Of a stretch of DNA of 64,000 bases, positions 38,688 through 50,200 are shown in pieces. The position numbers and the translations under genes were made by a program. The number at the start of each line of letters is the position of its first letter. Positions within the stretch are counted from its first letter, which is position 1. The DNA is from Diplosphaera chodatii (taxonomy: Eukaryota > Chlorophyta > Trebouxiophyceae > Prasiolales > Stichococcaceae). The stretch lies in contig JAALGY010000059.1 in NCBI GenBank assembly GCA_032358165.1, forward strand, positions 434,001 to 498,000. The letters run 5' to 3'. Under the pieces are notes generated by a model. The model had not been told where the DNA came from. It made no database searches and worked only from the letters and a program-made list of their open reading frames with translations.

Positions 38688-40403
38688 GATACAAGGTCGG
38701 CCAGCAGCCGGGGATCGACCTCCTTGCTGCATTCGGGCAGGGTCCGACTGCTGCGCCGCAATGCACTGGCTGAGTAGGGACACCAACTCCCGTATCGCAG
38801 CGCTGCCGAGCAGCTGAACGCAGGCATGCGGCTGCAGCGCAGCTGATGCATGCGAATAGCAAACAGCATTGCAGGAATTTATTGCGAATGTCTTCGTGTC
38901 GGGCGGGGGCCGAGTCTGGCGCCGGTGGCGAGGGCGCCCTGCTTCGGGACGACACCGCTCGCACGGACTGCAATGATGCTGCAGACTTGCACGCACTGCT
39001 GGCTGCCTAGCCTGCGTGCCTCTGCAAGGCGGATCGCCTGAGCCGCTGCCGCGACCTAGGTCAAGTTGTCCCCGGAGTCATGACTACCACAACCGAAAAC
39101 GACAGCAGCGCCGCCACGGCCACCGGCCACCCGATAGTGCATGCTATACAGGCAAAGGATCCTTTCTCGGCTGTGCTCCAATGCAGATGACAGCAGCGGG
39201 GGCCAAGGCACCATTCCTGCCTGCCCTCTATCTATCTTGAACAGTACCTCAACGTGTCGAGGGCTGCGATCCAACCTGCTGCGCCGATACTATCAGCCGT
39301 TATTCGGGATGAGGACGCAAACGTACCAATATATCAGCTTCCACTGTGCCCCGGCAGTGGCCTCAAGCGCACCTGAAAGTTTGCTAGGCTGGCGGCACAT
39401 GTGGTGTTGGGCAAGTGTGGAGGCACACAGACAGTGGCCCGCGATACACCAACGCTGCTGACTGCACCTTCATTTGCATGCTAATAGTGTTGCTCTATCA
39501 ACGTGCTCGACGCGCGGTGCTGGCTCGACAACCTGCGTGCAGCTCACCCCGTACCGGCCCCGCACCCAGCTTGCCCATGCAGTGATCACACCTGCCGATC
39601 ACGTCTGCTGTAAGTGCTCACCTTCATCATGAGCTTGATTTGGCGGGCTCTCAGGTCGTCTTTGTGGTGCTGCTCGGCGTGCCCCTGCCGAGGTGGAGCG
39701 GGAGTGAGGAGCTGTTTTGCGTGTCGCGACATCGGTCGGCAGAGGCTAGGTGTGATCGCAGGTCAACTCCGAGTCGTCCTGCATGCTGAGCTGGCACCAG
39801 GGTGCCACCCATATCACATGCTCACAGGCTCATAAGAGCAGTTACCTGAGACATATGTCTAAGCATTCTCAAGCCATCTCAATTCAGCAAACGCTGCGGT
39901 GAATACACTACAGCAAGACGCAACCACCTATCCGTTACTGGCTGGCGCAACTGGCGTCATTGTCTGTTGTCTGGGCACCCACATACATGTTGGTGGTGGG
40001 ACACCACCACTGGACAGCTTCATGTGGCACACCACCGCTGGTCAACTAGAGCAAGTCGATGCGGCGGCGGGCGCGTGGCGTTGAGCCCCCGCCGCCGCAT
40101 GTGGCTGCCGCAGCCCGCTGCACGCAGCAATATGAGGGCCTGCAGCAGCCCGGTGGTGGCCAGCAACTGGACCTGTCTGGACCTCTGTCCTATGCTGCGC
40201 AAGTTCCACGCCTATCTTCACTTTGGGGCACACACAGCAGCGTTCTGCCGCCCTACAAAACTAGCCTGCCTGGCCTGCCCATGTGTGTGCCCGCTGAATG
40301 GTGTACTGCCGTGCTGATGCTGCGAGCACACAGGCTCTGCGCAGCGCATGTTCGTCTGTGCTGAAGGTGCTGGTCCCACCGCGCGCTGTTTTCCCACTGG
40401 TCA
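38688..40403. other. Intergenic stretch 5' of the oxidase
   Basis: About 1.7 kb between the oxidase 5' end and the glycosyltransferase 3' end, both minus strand. It should hold the oxidase promoter and perhaps a first exon. No other supported feature. Confidence 0.45.
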
Positions 40404-43400
40404 TCATCGCCGCCGCCGCACCGGGGGCAGCTCCACGCCATACGCCTCTGCGTACTGCACGTCGGAGTACTTGCACTCTGGCACGTGGCCCACGTCCCAG
40501 CCGCAGTACTGCAGCCCCTGCTTCTGGGCTTCCTGAGCAGCAACATACAGTGTTGTGAGGGTACCTCCTCAAGAGGCAGCAATGACAGCCGGCTTGCTCA
40601 GCCGCTGGTCAGCTGCAGACGCCAGGTTGCGTCCTGCCTGGAGCATCTGCCATGGCGTGATTAACGCATTGAGACACAGCCTTGCCCAGCCCTGCAGAAG
40701 CGGCAGTGCCTCTGTGGGCCGTCTCGCTCGCCTCCGAAGTGCCAAAGGCTGCGGCAGCTCCAGGGGCATTCTGTGCACGACCTGAACTGGGTGGGGCGAC
40801 AGGCGCACCTGCAGCTGCTGCGGGGTGGGGCAGCACAGCCCGTCGGGCGCTGCCTGCGCCGCCGCCACCACGCCGTCCCAGCCGCCGGGCCCGTAGCGGC
40901 TCCAGGTGACGCTGCCCGCGAGACGCTGGCTGCCGGGGTGCCGCTCCCGCACCCAGCTCAGGTACGTGGCGTACTCCGAGAAGCCTGGCCGCGGCAAAGC
41001 ACGCTTCTCTCCGTCAGCAACAGCAGAAGCACCGTCCTCTGAATGAACCGTGTCAAGACTATCAACCGGAACAGGCTCCATCGAAACGGCTCTCGAGTGC
41101 TTCTGCTGCGCCCATCTGATCTACATCGCCTGGGACGTCCAGCAGCGTGCTCGAAGATCGTGCAGTGCCCAGCATGCTGGAGCCTAGCATGTGCCCGCAC
41201 CTGCGTTCAGGTTGTCCCGGGGCAAGACGTCCAGGATGCGGCCGACCCAGGCTGTGGGCGCCGCCGGCGCCGTGCTATTGGCGATGTCTGCCAGCATCTG
41301 CGCCATGAAGGGCTTGTACACCACCTGCGGTATGGACAGGCGCCAGCGCAGTGAGGCCAAGCATGACCGGGATGTGCCGCGGAGGCCGCAGCCGCACAAC
41401 AACATGCATGGTGGACCTGCAGAGCAGATCCGAGGACCGATGCACCGTCTGACAGCCGGCAATGCGCAGCTGGTCTGCCGGCCATGTGTCAGCAGACATC
41501 TGCCCCACTTCTGCTGCAGGTTGTCACACATGCTGCGTTGGCGGTGTCTGACGCTGACGCACGAGCATGTGGGTGACGAGCGAGCTGCCGTCGGGCGCCA
41601 TCGCCAGCGGGCCGCCGAACAGCACCTGATACGCCGCGGCATACCCCGCCACCCAGTTGTCGTCGCTCACCCCGCCGATGTTGACCAGCGTCTGCACTTT
41701 GAACGAGCCTCCTTCCTGGGGTCTGTTCGTTTCTCATAGCCAGCAGAAAGCACAGACGGCCTGTGGCAACAGACACTGCATCAGGCATGCCAAAGCTGTG
41801 TGCCCACAGCGGCAAATCCTCATGAGGCGAGATATGCCGAGCTACCTGATACGGTGAGCCGCCTGCTGAGCCGGCATCTGCTGCGTCCGGCAGCCGCGTC
41901 AGCAGCGGCAGCGGCCGCAGCGGCACCATGTCCATGTCCCAGATGAGGAAGTGCTCCGAGAGGCCCGGCAGCGCGGCCGCCGCACCCAGCTTCAGGAACT
42001 GCACGTGCATGCAGCAAATGTCTTCACGGACGGTGCGCTACAATCTAGGGCCTTGAGCAAGAGGCATCCATCGAACCAGCCAATCCATGCTGCTCCCAAT
42101 GCTTCATTCTCACGCCAGGCTCAGCAGCAGCTGTGGTGCAACGGCTTGGCTCAGCGCAGCTGTGGATGCATCACACCGCAGCTTTCCACGCAGGATGTGC
42201 CTGATGCACCTGGAGTCTGCATGACTGCAGACAAGCAAGCAGGAGCTCGACATGGCCTTGTGTGCGCACCTGCTGCAGGTACCAGCCGGCCATGGTGCGC
42301 CCCTTGAGCTCCTCATTGGAGTCCACCCCGAAGCGCTGCTGCAAACCCTGCTGCACGCTGGCCTTGGTCAGCCCCGGCACCAGCGCGTCCTGCGTTTCAA
42401 GGGTTACAGCTGCTCGGCTGCGCTGTAGTAATGCAGTTCGTCTGAAGTACCAGCTCCTGTGTTACATCGTGCTCACCAGTGTTTGATGCGGTGCACCTCG
42501 TTCCGTGCGCTTAGTTCGATCAGTATGCAGCTAAACCATCTGCTGTGCTACAACCCCAAAGCTGGGTCGAGGCTGCAGGGAGGCTCTCCTCTCAGCAGCC
42601 GTGGGCTCGGGGCTTCTGAGGCTCACATGTGATCATGCGATGTGACGCCGGAAACGCATCGGACACACCTGCGTATGGCAGCTGACGGCGGCGCCCCAGC
42701 TGCGGAATGCGACGCACTGCCGCGGCGTGGACGTCACCACGTGCACCGCCCGCGGCCGCACATGCCGCAGCAGCCCCGCCACCGCCGCCCTGTTGATGCA
42801 CGTCGGCTTCACCGCCAGGCCTGCGGTACAGGTGACGTAACGTTCTCACTCACACAGCAACCTGCTCCGTTGGGCACTCACGTGCTGAAGTGACACCAAA
42901 AGTCCAAGTAGCACACCAGCAGTGGCCATGATAGCTCATGCCTGTCAGCGCAGCATGTATGCGCTCAATGGGTAACCGCATGCGGCAGGCAGCCGGTGTG
43001 TGGTGGTGTCAGCCGCGCAGCAGATGGTGCTGAAACCGGCTGAAGATAGTCAGCACCACTGGAGGTCAAGCTTGTGTGGCTGCGGGGCGCCTCACCTACA
43101 ACATCGAGGATGGGCTTCGCAGGAGGCTTCCGCTGTGCAGCCGTCTGCTTTGCGTTGACCTCATGCAAGGGTGCTGCTGCTGCCTCTGAAGGCAGTGGCG
43201 CTGGCGCTGTGGCAGGCTCCGAGTGTTTGGCCCCGGGCGCAGGTGACGGGGTCAATTGCTGCAAGTCAGATGCCTGTGCATCGCCAGTGCCCTGCTGGCT
43301 GCCTGCTGCTGCCGCTTGCTGTTCAGGCTGCCCAGCGGATGCAGCTGCGCCTGCCTGCTGCGAGCCGGGCTGCGTGAGGGCTGCTGCGCCGTCACAGCGG

Positions 43401-43651
43401 ATTCTGACCCAGCACCACTGGCCGTCGTCGCCGCCTGCGACATGCTTGCATGCCCCGCCTGTGCAGTCCAGAACCACGCGCTGCGCCTCGTCGCTGCTCT
43501 TGTGCCGTCGCGACAGCAGCAGCTGCCATCGCCGCTGCCCAGAGCTGCCATAACGCTCAGCAAACTGCCCACCGGCGAATGCGGTAGCGGCGACGATCAC
43601 CAGCAGGAGCACTGTGCTGCGCGTGAGACCAAGCGCCTGCTCTGATCGCAT
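40404..43651 (-). CDS. Type II membrane glycosyltransferase-like protein (DUF6492-like)
   Basis: Eight exons join in frame to 520 codons: 43651-43096, 42820-42669, 42389-42270, 41998-41846, 41715-41563, 41324-41201, 40984-40809 and 40532-40404. The N-terminus has one membrane segment (STVLLLVIVAATAFAGGQFA) after a short cytosolic tail, then an Ala/Gln/Pro stem: the plan of a Golgi type II enzyme. The catalytic part shows FLIWDMDMVPLRP, where DMD is a DXD-type metal/nucleotide-sugar motif, then GSSLVTHML and GFSEYATYLSWV, a pattern I associate with DUF6492-type glycosyltransferases. Four Cys near the C-terminus may form disulfides. ACACTTACAG just upstream of ATG 43651 looks like a 5'UTR acceptor, so this ATG is preferred to the one at 43699. 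Donor and acceptor sugars are unknown. Confidence 0.8.
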
Positions 43652-44211
43652 GCTGTCGCCCTGTAAGTGTGTTGTTTCTGCATGCGGATCTGGCTTCATG
43701 GCCGGGCATGCTTCCGCCCAGACGGCATTGCTCCCGGCGCTACCGCTAGGGTGGACCAACCAGCATTGAATGTGCCGTCTGTGCGACTCCTGCGGTCCTT
43801 TCTGTCAGTAGACCGTATTGCACCAGCCAAATGTGAAGTCCTCCAACAGGCTTCTGTTCCCGTCAAAACGGCCGATGTGCGTGCGTTGGCCGAGCCTAGG
43901 GTCCGCACGACCGATCCAAGACGAGTCTGATCACCTGCCCTGGAACATGTAAGCGTGCACCGTGTTTGTATGGTGTCCGCAGGCCTCCCCGGCCGCCCTT
44001 CAGTATGTGATGGCGTGGCTGCTGTCCAGCTGCGAGTCGGTGAACTTCGGAATCACTGTGAAGATTGTAACACTTTGTGGAAGTGATGCTTCATGTTGCA
44101 TCCGGCAAACTTGCATCGAGCAACGGATCATCAATGAGAACATTGTGATAGTGGCTGCTGCGGTGGTGCACTAGACAGGAGTTTAACAAAGCAACAAAGC
44201 AAAGAGTGATC
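43652..44211. other. Intergenic stretch between glycosyltransferase and tRNA-Sec
   Basis: 560 bp. It includes the 5' region of the glycosyltransferase and the 3' flank of the tRNA. On the tRNA strand the 3' flank has several TTT runs but no run of four or more T within about 50 nt. Confidence 0.45.
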
Positions 44212-44311
44212 CGCCGGCCAGGTGAAATCGAACCACTGCTCATCTCTGAGCCACGAGTTTCCTTCACAAGTGTTGAAGACTCGTCCCACCACCAGGTAGG
44301 GTCAGGCCGGC
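44212..44311 (-). tRNA. tRNA-Sec (anticodon UCA) with 13-nt intron
   Basis: On the minus strand a 100-nt segment folds as a eukaryotic selenocysteine tRNA. The acceptor stem is GCCGGCC/GGCCGGC, followed by T8 opposite T and G9 opposite C, as in the 9/4 acceptor/T arrangement of animal tRNA-Sec. The D-stem has six pairs with one bulged T and a TGGT loop. The anticodon stem CGAGT/ACTCG holds the loop start CTTCAA, anticodon TCA. The variable arm is GCTC-AGAGAT-GAGC. The T arm is a four-pair stem with TTCGATT, and the discriminator is G. The anticodon loop carries 13 extra bases at the canonical 37/38 site, and these contain TGAAG, which pairs with the anticodon. Without them the RNA is 87 nt, the same as human tRNA-Sec. 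No pol III T-run terminator and no 5' TATA are obvious, so expression is inferred. Confidence 0.9.
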
Positions 44312-44949
44312 AGAGGCGTATGGAATCGCCACCACTACTGATGGAGAAGTTGATGACACAGGATGGGGAAGAGTGGACGTGGCGGGAGTACCGCAGCAAG
44401 GGCTGCCGCACAGGGCAAGCAGTGCAACTGCCAACAAGTGCACAGGTCAAGCTTGCTGGCGGGGGAGGTAGGAAATCACAGGCAGTTGCACCGCCAGCGG
44501 CAGCAACTGGGAGTATGCCACGGACCAGCGCTGCCCAGCGTACACCGGGACAGCCTGGCACAGTCGTGGCAGCATGACTGTGCCTGTGCGTTGCGGTCAA
44601 CCCGAGGGCTGACTGCAAAGCGCTAGGACGCAAGCCAGCTGTGTCATGACACATTACACATGCAGCCGCACAACAAACACCGTCTCGACTGCAATGTTCG
44701 ACTGCTGCTGCTGCTGCCGCTGCCGCTGTCTGAAGGTCCCCAGTTCAACGTTCCGCTGATCATGCAGTCAGCTGAGCAGCGCTGCTGCGGCTGTCAGAAA
44801 CACGTGTTGTAGTGTTGGCGCCGACTGTGCACATGTCACCCACATGCCGGCTGACCACCCGCGCCCGCTCACGCCAGATGCTGCAGTGCAGACCCATGCG
44901 GAGGCATTGGCTTCGGAGCTAGCGCCGCTGTTGCTGAGCCACGCGGCGC
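44312..44949. other. Intergenic stretch between tRNA-Sec and RPS13
   Basis: About 640 bp. 5' flank of the tRNA and 3' flank of RPS13, both minus strand. No supported gene or repeat. Confidence 0.45.
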
Positions 44950-45405
44950 CTAGGCCACCAGGGCAGAGGCGGTCGCAGACTCGTACTTCCAGTTGGGCGG
45001 CAGCTTCTTGACACGCCTGTAGTAGCGGGCCAGACGGTGGATGCGGGACTCGACCAGGATGAGGCGGAACTTGCCGTCCTTGTCCTTGCGGTTCAGCTCC
45101 AGGTGCTTGCGCATGGATACCGCCTTCTTGATGAGGTGGTACAGGTCCTCGGGGATCTCGGGGGCCAGGCCCTGCGTCTTCAGGATGCGCAGGATGGAGC
45201 TGCCGTTCACCGCCTTGACCTGCGAGATGCCGTGCTGGTCACGCAGGATGACGCCGATGGCGGACGGCGTCATGCCCTTCTTCGCCAGCTTGACCATCTG
45301 GTCGACCACCTCTGTGGGCGTGGTCTTCAGCCAGGAGGGCGCGCTGCGCTTGTAGGGCAGAGCCGAGGAGCTCATGCCCTTGCCCTTGCTGTGCATCCGC
45401 CCCAT
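44950..45405 (-). CDS. RPS13: 40S ribosomal protein S13 (uS15)
   Basis: Component of the small subunit of the cytosolic ribosome that binds 18S rRNA. One uninterrupted exon of 151 codons plus stop. The start [20 protein letters not shown] is the standard S13 N-terminus. It continues with [22 protein letters not shown], then [10 protein letters not shown] and the C-terminal [31 protein letters not shown]. The length equals the family norm of about 151. An intronless gene is unusual here, since every other gene seen whole in this window has introns. Confidence 0.98.
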   Translation of the reverse strand: MGRMHSKGKGMSSSALPYKRSAPSWLKTTPTEVVDQMVKLAKKGMTPSAIGVILRDQHGISQVKAVNGSSILRILKTQGLAPEIPEDLYHLIKKAVSMRKHLELNRKDKDGKFRLILVESRIHRLARYYRRVKKLPPNWKYESATASALVA

Positions 45406-46582
45406 GGTGGCAAACTGGTTAGCACACGGCCGCGGCCACGCAAGCTGCTGCGCACGCTACTACCTCGGCTTGGCACACCTCGGTGCCCCGGCCGCCCGCT
45501 GCAAAGCTGAAGAGGCCGCTCCAGTGCCAAAGGCCAGGCACATGAGGCGGCTTCGACGCTAGGGTTTAGCTTGTTGTCGCCTCAGGGCGGCTTGAAGGGG
45601 TTGCCCTGTAAAAGTCATGTTACCATACATGCAGTGGCCCCTGCACCTGTTGTATTGCAGCGTCTGCTCTAGTCACGACAGTGACACCTCAGCCACGCAC
45701 AACCAACTTGGTGCGGCAAGCCCAAGGCAGCTGCCCGCGCTTGAGCAAATATGAGCAGGCTGCTGAGCGAGCGGCCGCTGGCAGGCCTCATGAGCACAGA
45801 CGCTACGCGTCTACACATTTGCACAGCAAGTGACCAGCCCCAAAACCTGCGTTGTTGCCTGCCGTAGCTGATCAGGTGAGTACAGCGGAGTTACCACTTG
45901 TTGCCTACCGCTACATCAACACATGTTGCAGACCGCGGGATGCGGATGTGAATGAGTGGCAGGTGACCTCACCAGGCGCTGCAGAGTTCATCTCGTGACA
46001 GCTGTTGCAGCAACGCATCATACGACAATGGCCCCCTCCCTATGTATACCATAGGTTTATGTGATGGCTGGGCCTTCTACCCCCTGCAAGCTGACAGCTG
46101 TGTGGATCCCCAGAAGATCAAAGAGGCGTCCCCCAACAAACAACTCCGAGTCACGTTGTCGTGCGAGCGCGACGCGGATAGTGCATTGTCGGCCCAAACT
46201 ATCCAACGTCGTCAATTGTTTTAACATTGCCTGCTTCATCGAGTTGTTCATAGCAGAGGCTTCCGCGATAGCTGTAGAGGGCCCTGCACTCGTACCCGCC
46301 AGCTCACAGCCTGCACGCCACGCCACGGCGCTAGCAGCACGATCGTGGCCCACCAGGTGATAGTTCGCAAGGATATCGCTGCTTGTGTTCTCCGTGCGAA
46401 CGGCGCCTCCGACATGGCGACTGCTCTGCAGAACCGCAGGTCAAAGCCAATGCAGCCGGGCAACGTGTCTGCATGCGACCCGCCACGGCGATCTCATGCT
46501 CACATCCCAAGGCCGGGTCCCTCAGAGTCACCAGCAAAGCGTTTGCTCATATCTGGTGCTGTCTGTGCAGATCGCAGCGGCC
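45406..46582. other. Intergenic region between RPS13 and zinc-finger gene 1
   Basis: About 1.2 kb. It contains the divergent promoters of RPS13 (minus) and zinc-finger gene 1 (plus). No other supported feature. Confidence 0.5.
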
Positions 46583-49500
46583 ATGGTGTCCGGCGCCAGA
46601 GGTAGGTCTGCGGGCTGCGCGAAAGCCGAGTGCCTGGACCGTACGGGCAGCGGCCCGCAGGCGCCCGCCGTCTTCATCTGTCCCATGCAGGGTGAGAGGG
46701 CGCTGCATAGCCATTGCCAGTGTCACTGCATGTGTGTGGGGGCACCCAGCGCTGTCCTGTAGTCATGATCTGATATCTAGCCTCCTACACCGAGTCAGCC
46801 CCCACCCTGCGTCGGACTGAAGCCTCCTGCCGTGGCGTGTGCAGGTTGCAGTCGGCAGTTTGCGGAGCTCTGGAAGTGAGTCTTGCGTGTTTCAAGCCGT
46901 TTGCTCCCCTGCTTGGCATCTGTCGGCGGTTTGCTGTGCACGGTGTACCTCCCTAGTTCATCGTGTACCAGTCCGGTGATGGCCAGACGGCTGCTGCACG
47001 ACGGCATGTACCTGGTGTCGCATGCACTGCAGCGCAGCGCAGAGAAGTATGCCAGCTGCGCGCCATGCCGCATAAAAGTCTGATATGGTTCTGGCCTGGC
47101 ACCGCAGGCTGCGCGCGCACTACAGGTCGCCCATGCGCACCGCCCAGGGGCAGGGTGGCCACGCCAGCGAGCTGCCCAACTGCCCGCGGTGCAACGAGGA
47201 CCTGGTGCCGGGGCTGCCACATCTTGGTGCGCATGACCAGCATGTATGAGCCCCCTGCGCCATGCCCTAAAACCTATGCTGATGCAAACAGATGTGCCAC
47301 GAGAACCCTTGCACGAGCAGTTGCATATTTGCCGCAGCTGCACCCTTCATCAAGCGCATCAGCGTGTCTGCAGGATGCGCGGGCGGGCTTGCAGCCCCCC
47401 GGCAGGCCGCCAAGCGGAAGCGGCAGCAGATGCGCAGAGTGGAGGTGCGACCCTCGTTGCACGCTACCTTTGCCTGATGTTCCCAACGCCACACCTTGCC
47501 GACACCCTGGATGCTGCTGGCAAGCATAACATGTGCAGCTGTGGTTCAGGCCCTAATCACAGCATTGCGCCACCCTGCCACTTCGCGCCGTGCTGCCTGA
47601 CGCTGCAAAGGATCTCTAGCTCAGCTGCGTGTGCCCCGCGGCGCTGCAGGGCGGCCTGGTGCGGCGGTGCATGTCGCTGGACGTGCCGCAGCCGGGGGCC
47701 GCGCAGCAGCTGCCGCCCCGCGCCCTGTCCGGCGTCGACCAGTCCACCTTCAGCTTCCTGGACGAGCAGCTGGCCCGCTTCCAGGCGGACCCCAGGTGCG
47801 CCCCTGCTCAGCTCCCCTCTGCCCAACAACCCTCTCAACTCCTGACGCTGTCAGCTGGGGCTCAGTCAGGGGAGCTGCTGGTCGGATGAACACATCGCGT
47901 AGTTGAGGCCCGGCTGCAGACATGAGCGCATCTCAGGCTGCTGTCGCGATCTTGCGCAGCGGCCCTGTGGGGCGGTCGCTGCTGCAGGCCACGCCGGCGC
48001 CGGCCGCGGCGGGCGGGGACACGCCCCCCGAGCTGCGCCACCTGGTGTCCGCCTTCGTGCAGGCCATCATGAACCAGCAGGTGCGGCGTCCTCCCATACA
48101 TCGACTCCCAGCATGGCAGCTTCCCTCAACCAACCCACCAGGGTGCCCAAGGTCCAGTTCGCATGCTGCAGCAGAGGGTTTTAGGATGCACCTCGACGCT
48201 TGTGCAGAAGGGCTCACACTCACCAGTGCTTGGCTTTGAACAGGCTGAGCAGGGCAAGGATGCGTCGTGGGCTGCGGGCGGCGCCCCGGCCGCCGCCGCC
48301 AGGAACGCGGCGACCGCGCTGCACCACCCCGACTCCAGCGACTCGTGCTCGGAGCAGATGGGCAGCCCCGTGGTGACGCGCGCGTCCTGCTGCGGCGGCG
48401 GCGCCGCCGGCTGCGGCGCCGACTGCTGCCTGGCCTTCGGCTCCCCGGCGCCCGTCAACTCCGCCAGCTGCGCGCCCCACCCCGGGGCGCCCGGCGCGCC
48501 GCCCACCCCGCAGCAGCCGCACCTGCCCGCCACCGGCTTCGAGGCGTTCGCCAGGGCAGGCAGCTTCGCACGGGAGGGCGCCCTGAAGGTGCATCCATGA
48601 AACCTTTGCAGCAGCACCGCATCGATGTCGCTTGCCGTGTGTGCCCTCGCGGCTGCGCAGATGTGCTGGCAGGATGCTGAAGCGTATCTGCACAACATGC
48701 AAGGACTTACCTGCTGTGTTCGACTGCTGCAGGTGGAGGATACTGTGCAGCCGCCACGCGCTGGCATGTCACTGCACAGCCTGAAGTCTGAGAACATCCT
48801 GACGCCCCGTGAATGGTGCGCCCCAAGCCTCTCTGCTGATGGCTCTACGGATTGTTAAGCGTATCTAGAGCGTGCTGCTGCTGCTGCTGCTCCTGCTGCT
48901 TCCTGAGCTAGAGTTCGTAACACTATCCTTTCTGGCCTCCTTTGCTCTGTTCAAAGCGGTGAGCTGTTTCAACGTTGGTGTCACAGCTATTTGAGACTGA
49001 GCACTGCACTGCTTGGCTTGCAGGCCCGACGTGCAGCTGCAGGCGCCAGCGCCCCTGGCCGTCTGGCCGCCCAGCAGCCAGGCCGCCAGCCTGTCGCCGG
49101 CGCCGGCATCCTCCAACCCCATGTCGATGGGCATGGTTCAGGGCCCCGCGCCGCCGATGGCGGGAGTGCGTAACGACGACGACGGCCGCGGCGCCCCGTT
49201 GCCCCCGCAGGCCGTGTGGGGCTGCGGCCGCACGATGTCGCCGATGCCGCCGCTATGCTTCACGCCGCCGCTGCCGCCCACCCTGGGGGGCAACGCGCTG
49301 CCCGCCTGGTGAGTGGCGGCTGACACCGCAGCGCATGTGCGCGCCCTGAAGCAGGGCCATCAGCGGGCCTGCCTGCGCAGCTTGTTACCTTGTTTGCTCA
49401 CACAACTGCGCACTGCACTATGCTGCAGGCTTGCGCCTTGCCCGGTTGACGATACAGCCTTCGGCCTCGCCAGTCATAAAGACTGCACGCCAGGCACTGA

Positions 49501-50200
49501 CCGGGCTTCTGCTTTGCTGTCGCCAGGTGGCGGCCTGCCAGCGCCGCAGGGGGTCCGGCGAGCCTGGCGGGCTTCGGCCGGCAGGACTCGCTGGCGATGC
49601 TGATGGCGGCCGCGGCGCGCGGCGGCACCCCGCAGCCGCGCACCGCAGGCCCCCAGGTGATCATCAACATAGCGACGGCAGTCGAACTGCACGATGCCGG
49701 TCTCCCCACTGCAGCACAGGAACATATGAGCGGCGGCGGCAGCGTCACGCTGCAGCACGGCCTGGCTCGCATGCTTCGCCTTGCTCTGCGTCATCTGTTG
49801 ACGCCACAAGCGACGTTGCGCTGCTTCATGACATGTGCTGTGCTTCCCTACAGGCCGTGCCGCAGCACATGTGGCACAGCGGCTGCGGCGGCGAGGCCGT
49901 CGCCCCCCGGAGCATGGCCGACACCTGGATCGCCGAGCCCGAGGTGAGACTACCACTGCTGCGACCCCTCTGTCATGCCCTAGAGCTCAGGTATTTGAAC
50001 CGCATCACATGATTGTTGTGTGCAATTTGCGCCTCGCTCACGAGAGCTCAGCACTCGTCTGGAGGGGTCTCCCCTCTGTCTGTTGGCAGGGAAAGCCGAA
50101 CTTCAATCTCCTGTCTTGCGCTGCGCACAGGCCTGGGCGGACGGGCCACCCGCCGCAGCGCTCTCCTCAGTGCCACAAGCGCAGGCCTAGAGCATGCTAG
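46583..50200 (+). CDS. Zinc-finger-like protein, tandem copy 1 of 3 (unrecognised family)
   Basis: I do not recognise this family. Exons 46583-46691, 46845-46875 and 47108-47226 encode module A, C-x4-C-x12-H-x13-H (CPMQGCSRQFAELWKLRAH), and module B, C-x2-C-x9-H-x2-C, whose last Cys is in the next exon. That exon (about 47374-47445) continues GGLAAPRQAAKRKRQQ, a basic patch like a nuclear localisation signal. Later exons: about 47650-47795; about 47930-48080 with LRHLVSAFVQAIM, shared with copies 2 and 3; about 48242-48590 (Ala/Cys/Pro-rich); about 49024-49310; about 49530-49655; about 49856-49942; and a last one from about 50090 to TAG 50198. The likely role is a nuclear DNA- or protein-binding regulator, but this is inferred only from the Cys/His modules, the basic patch and the low-complexity C-terminal half. 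Middle exon boundaries are approximate. Confidence 0.7.

Noticed and set aside
44206..44577. Plus-strand open frame of 123 codons over the tRNA-Sec locus
   Set aside because: It is antisense to a structured RNA gene, has no domain and low complexity at its end.
48867..48900. CTG-rich tract as a CRISPR or satellite repeat
   Set aside because: It is a short imperfect trinucleotide run within an intron. No spaced direct repeats occur anywhere in the window.
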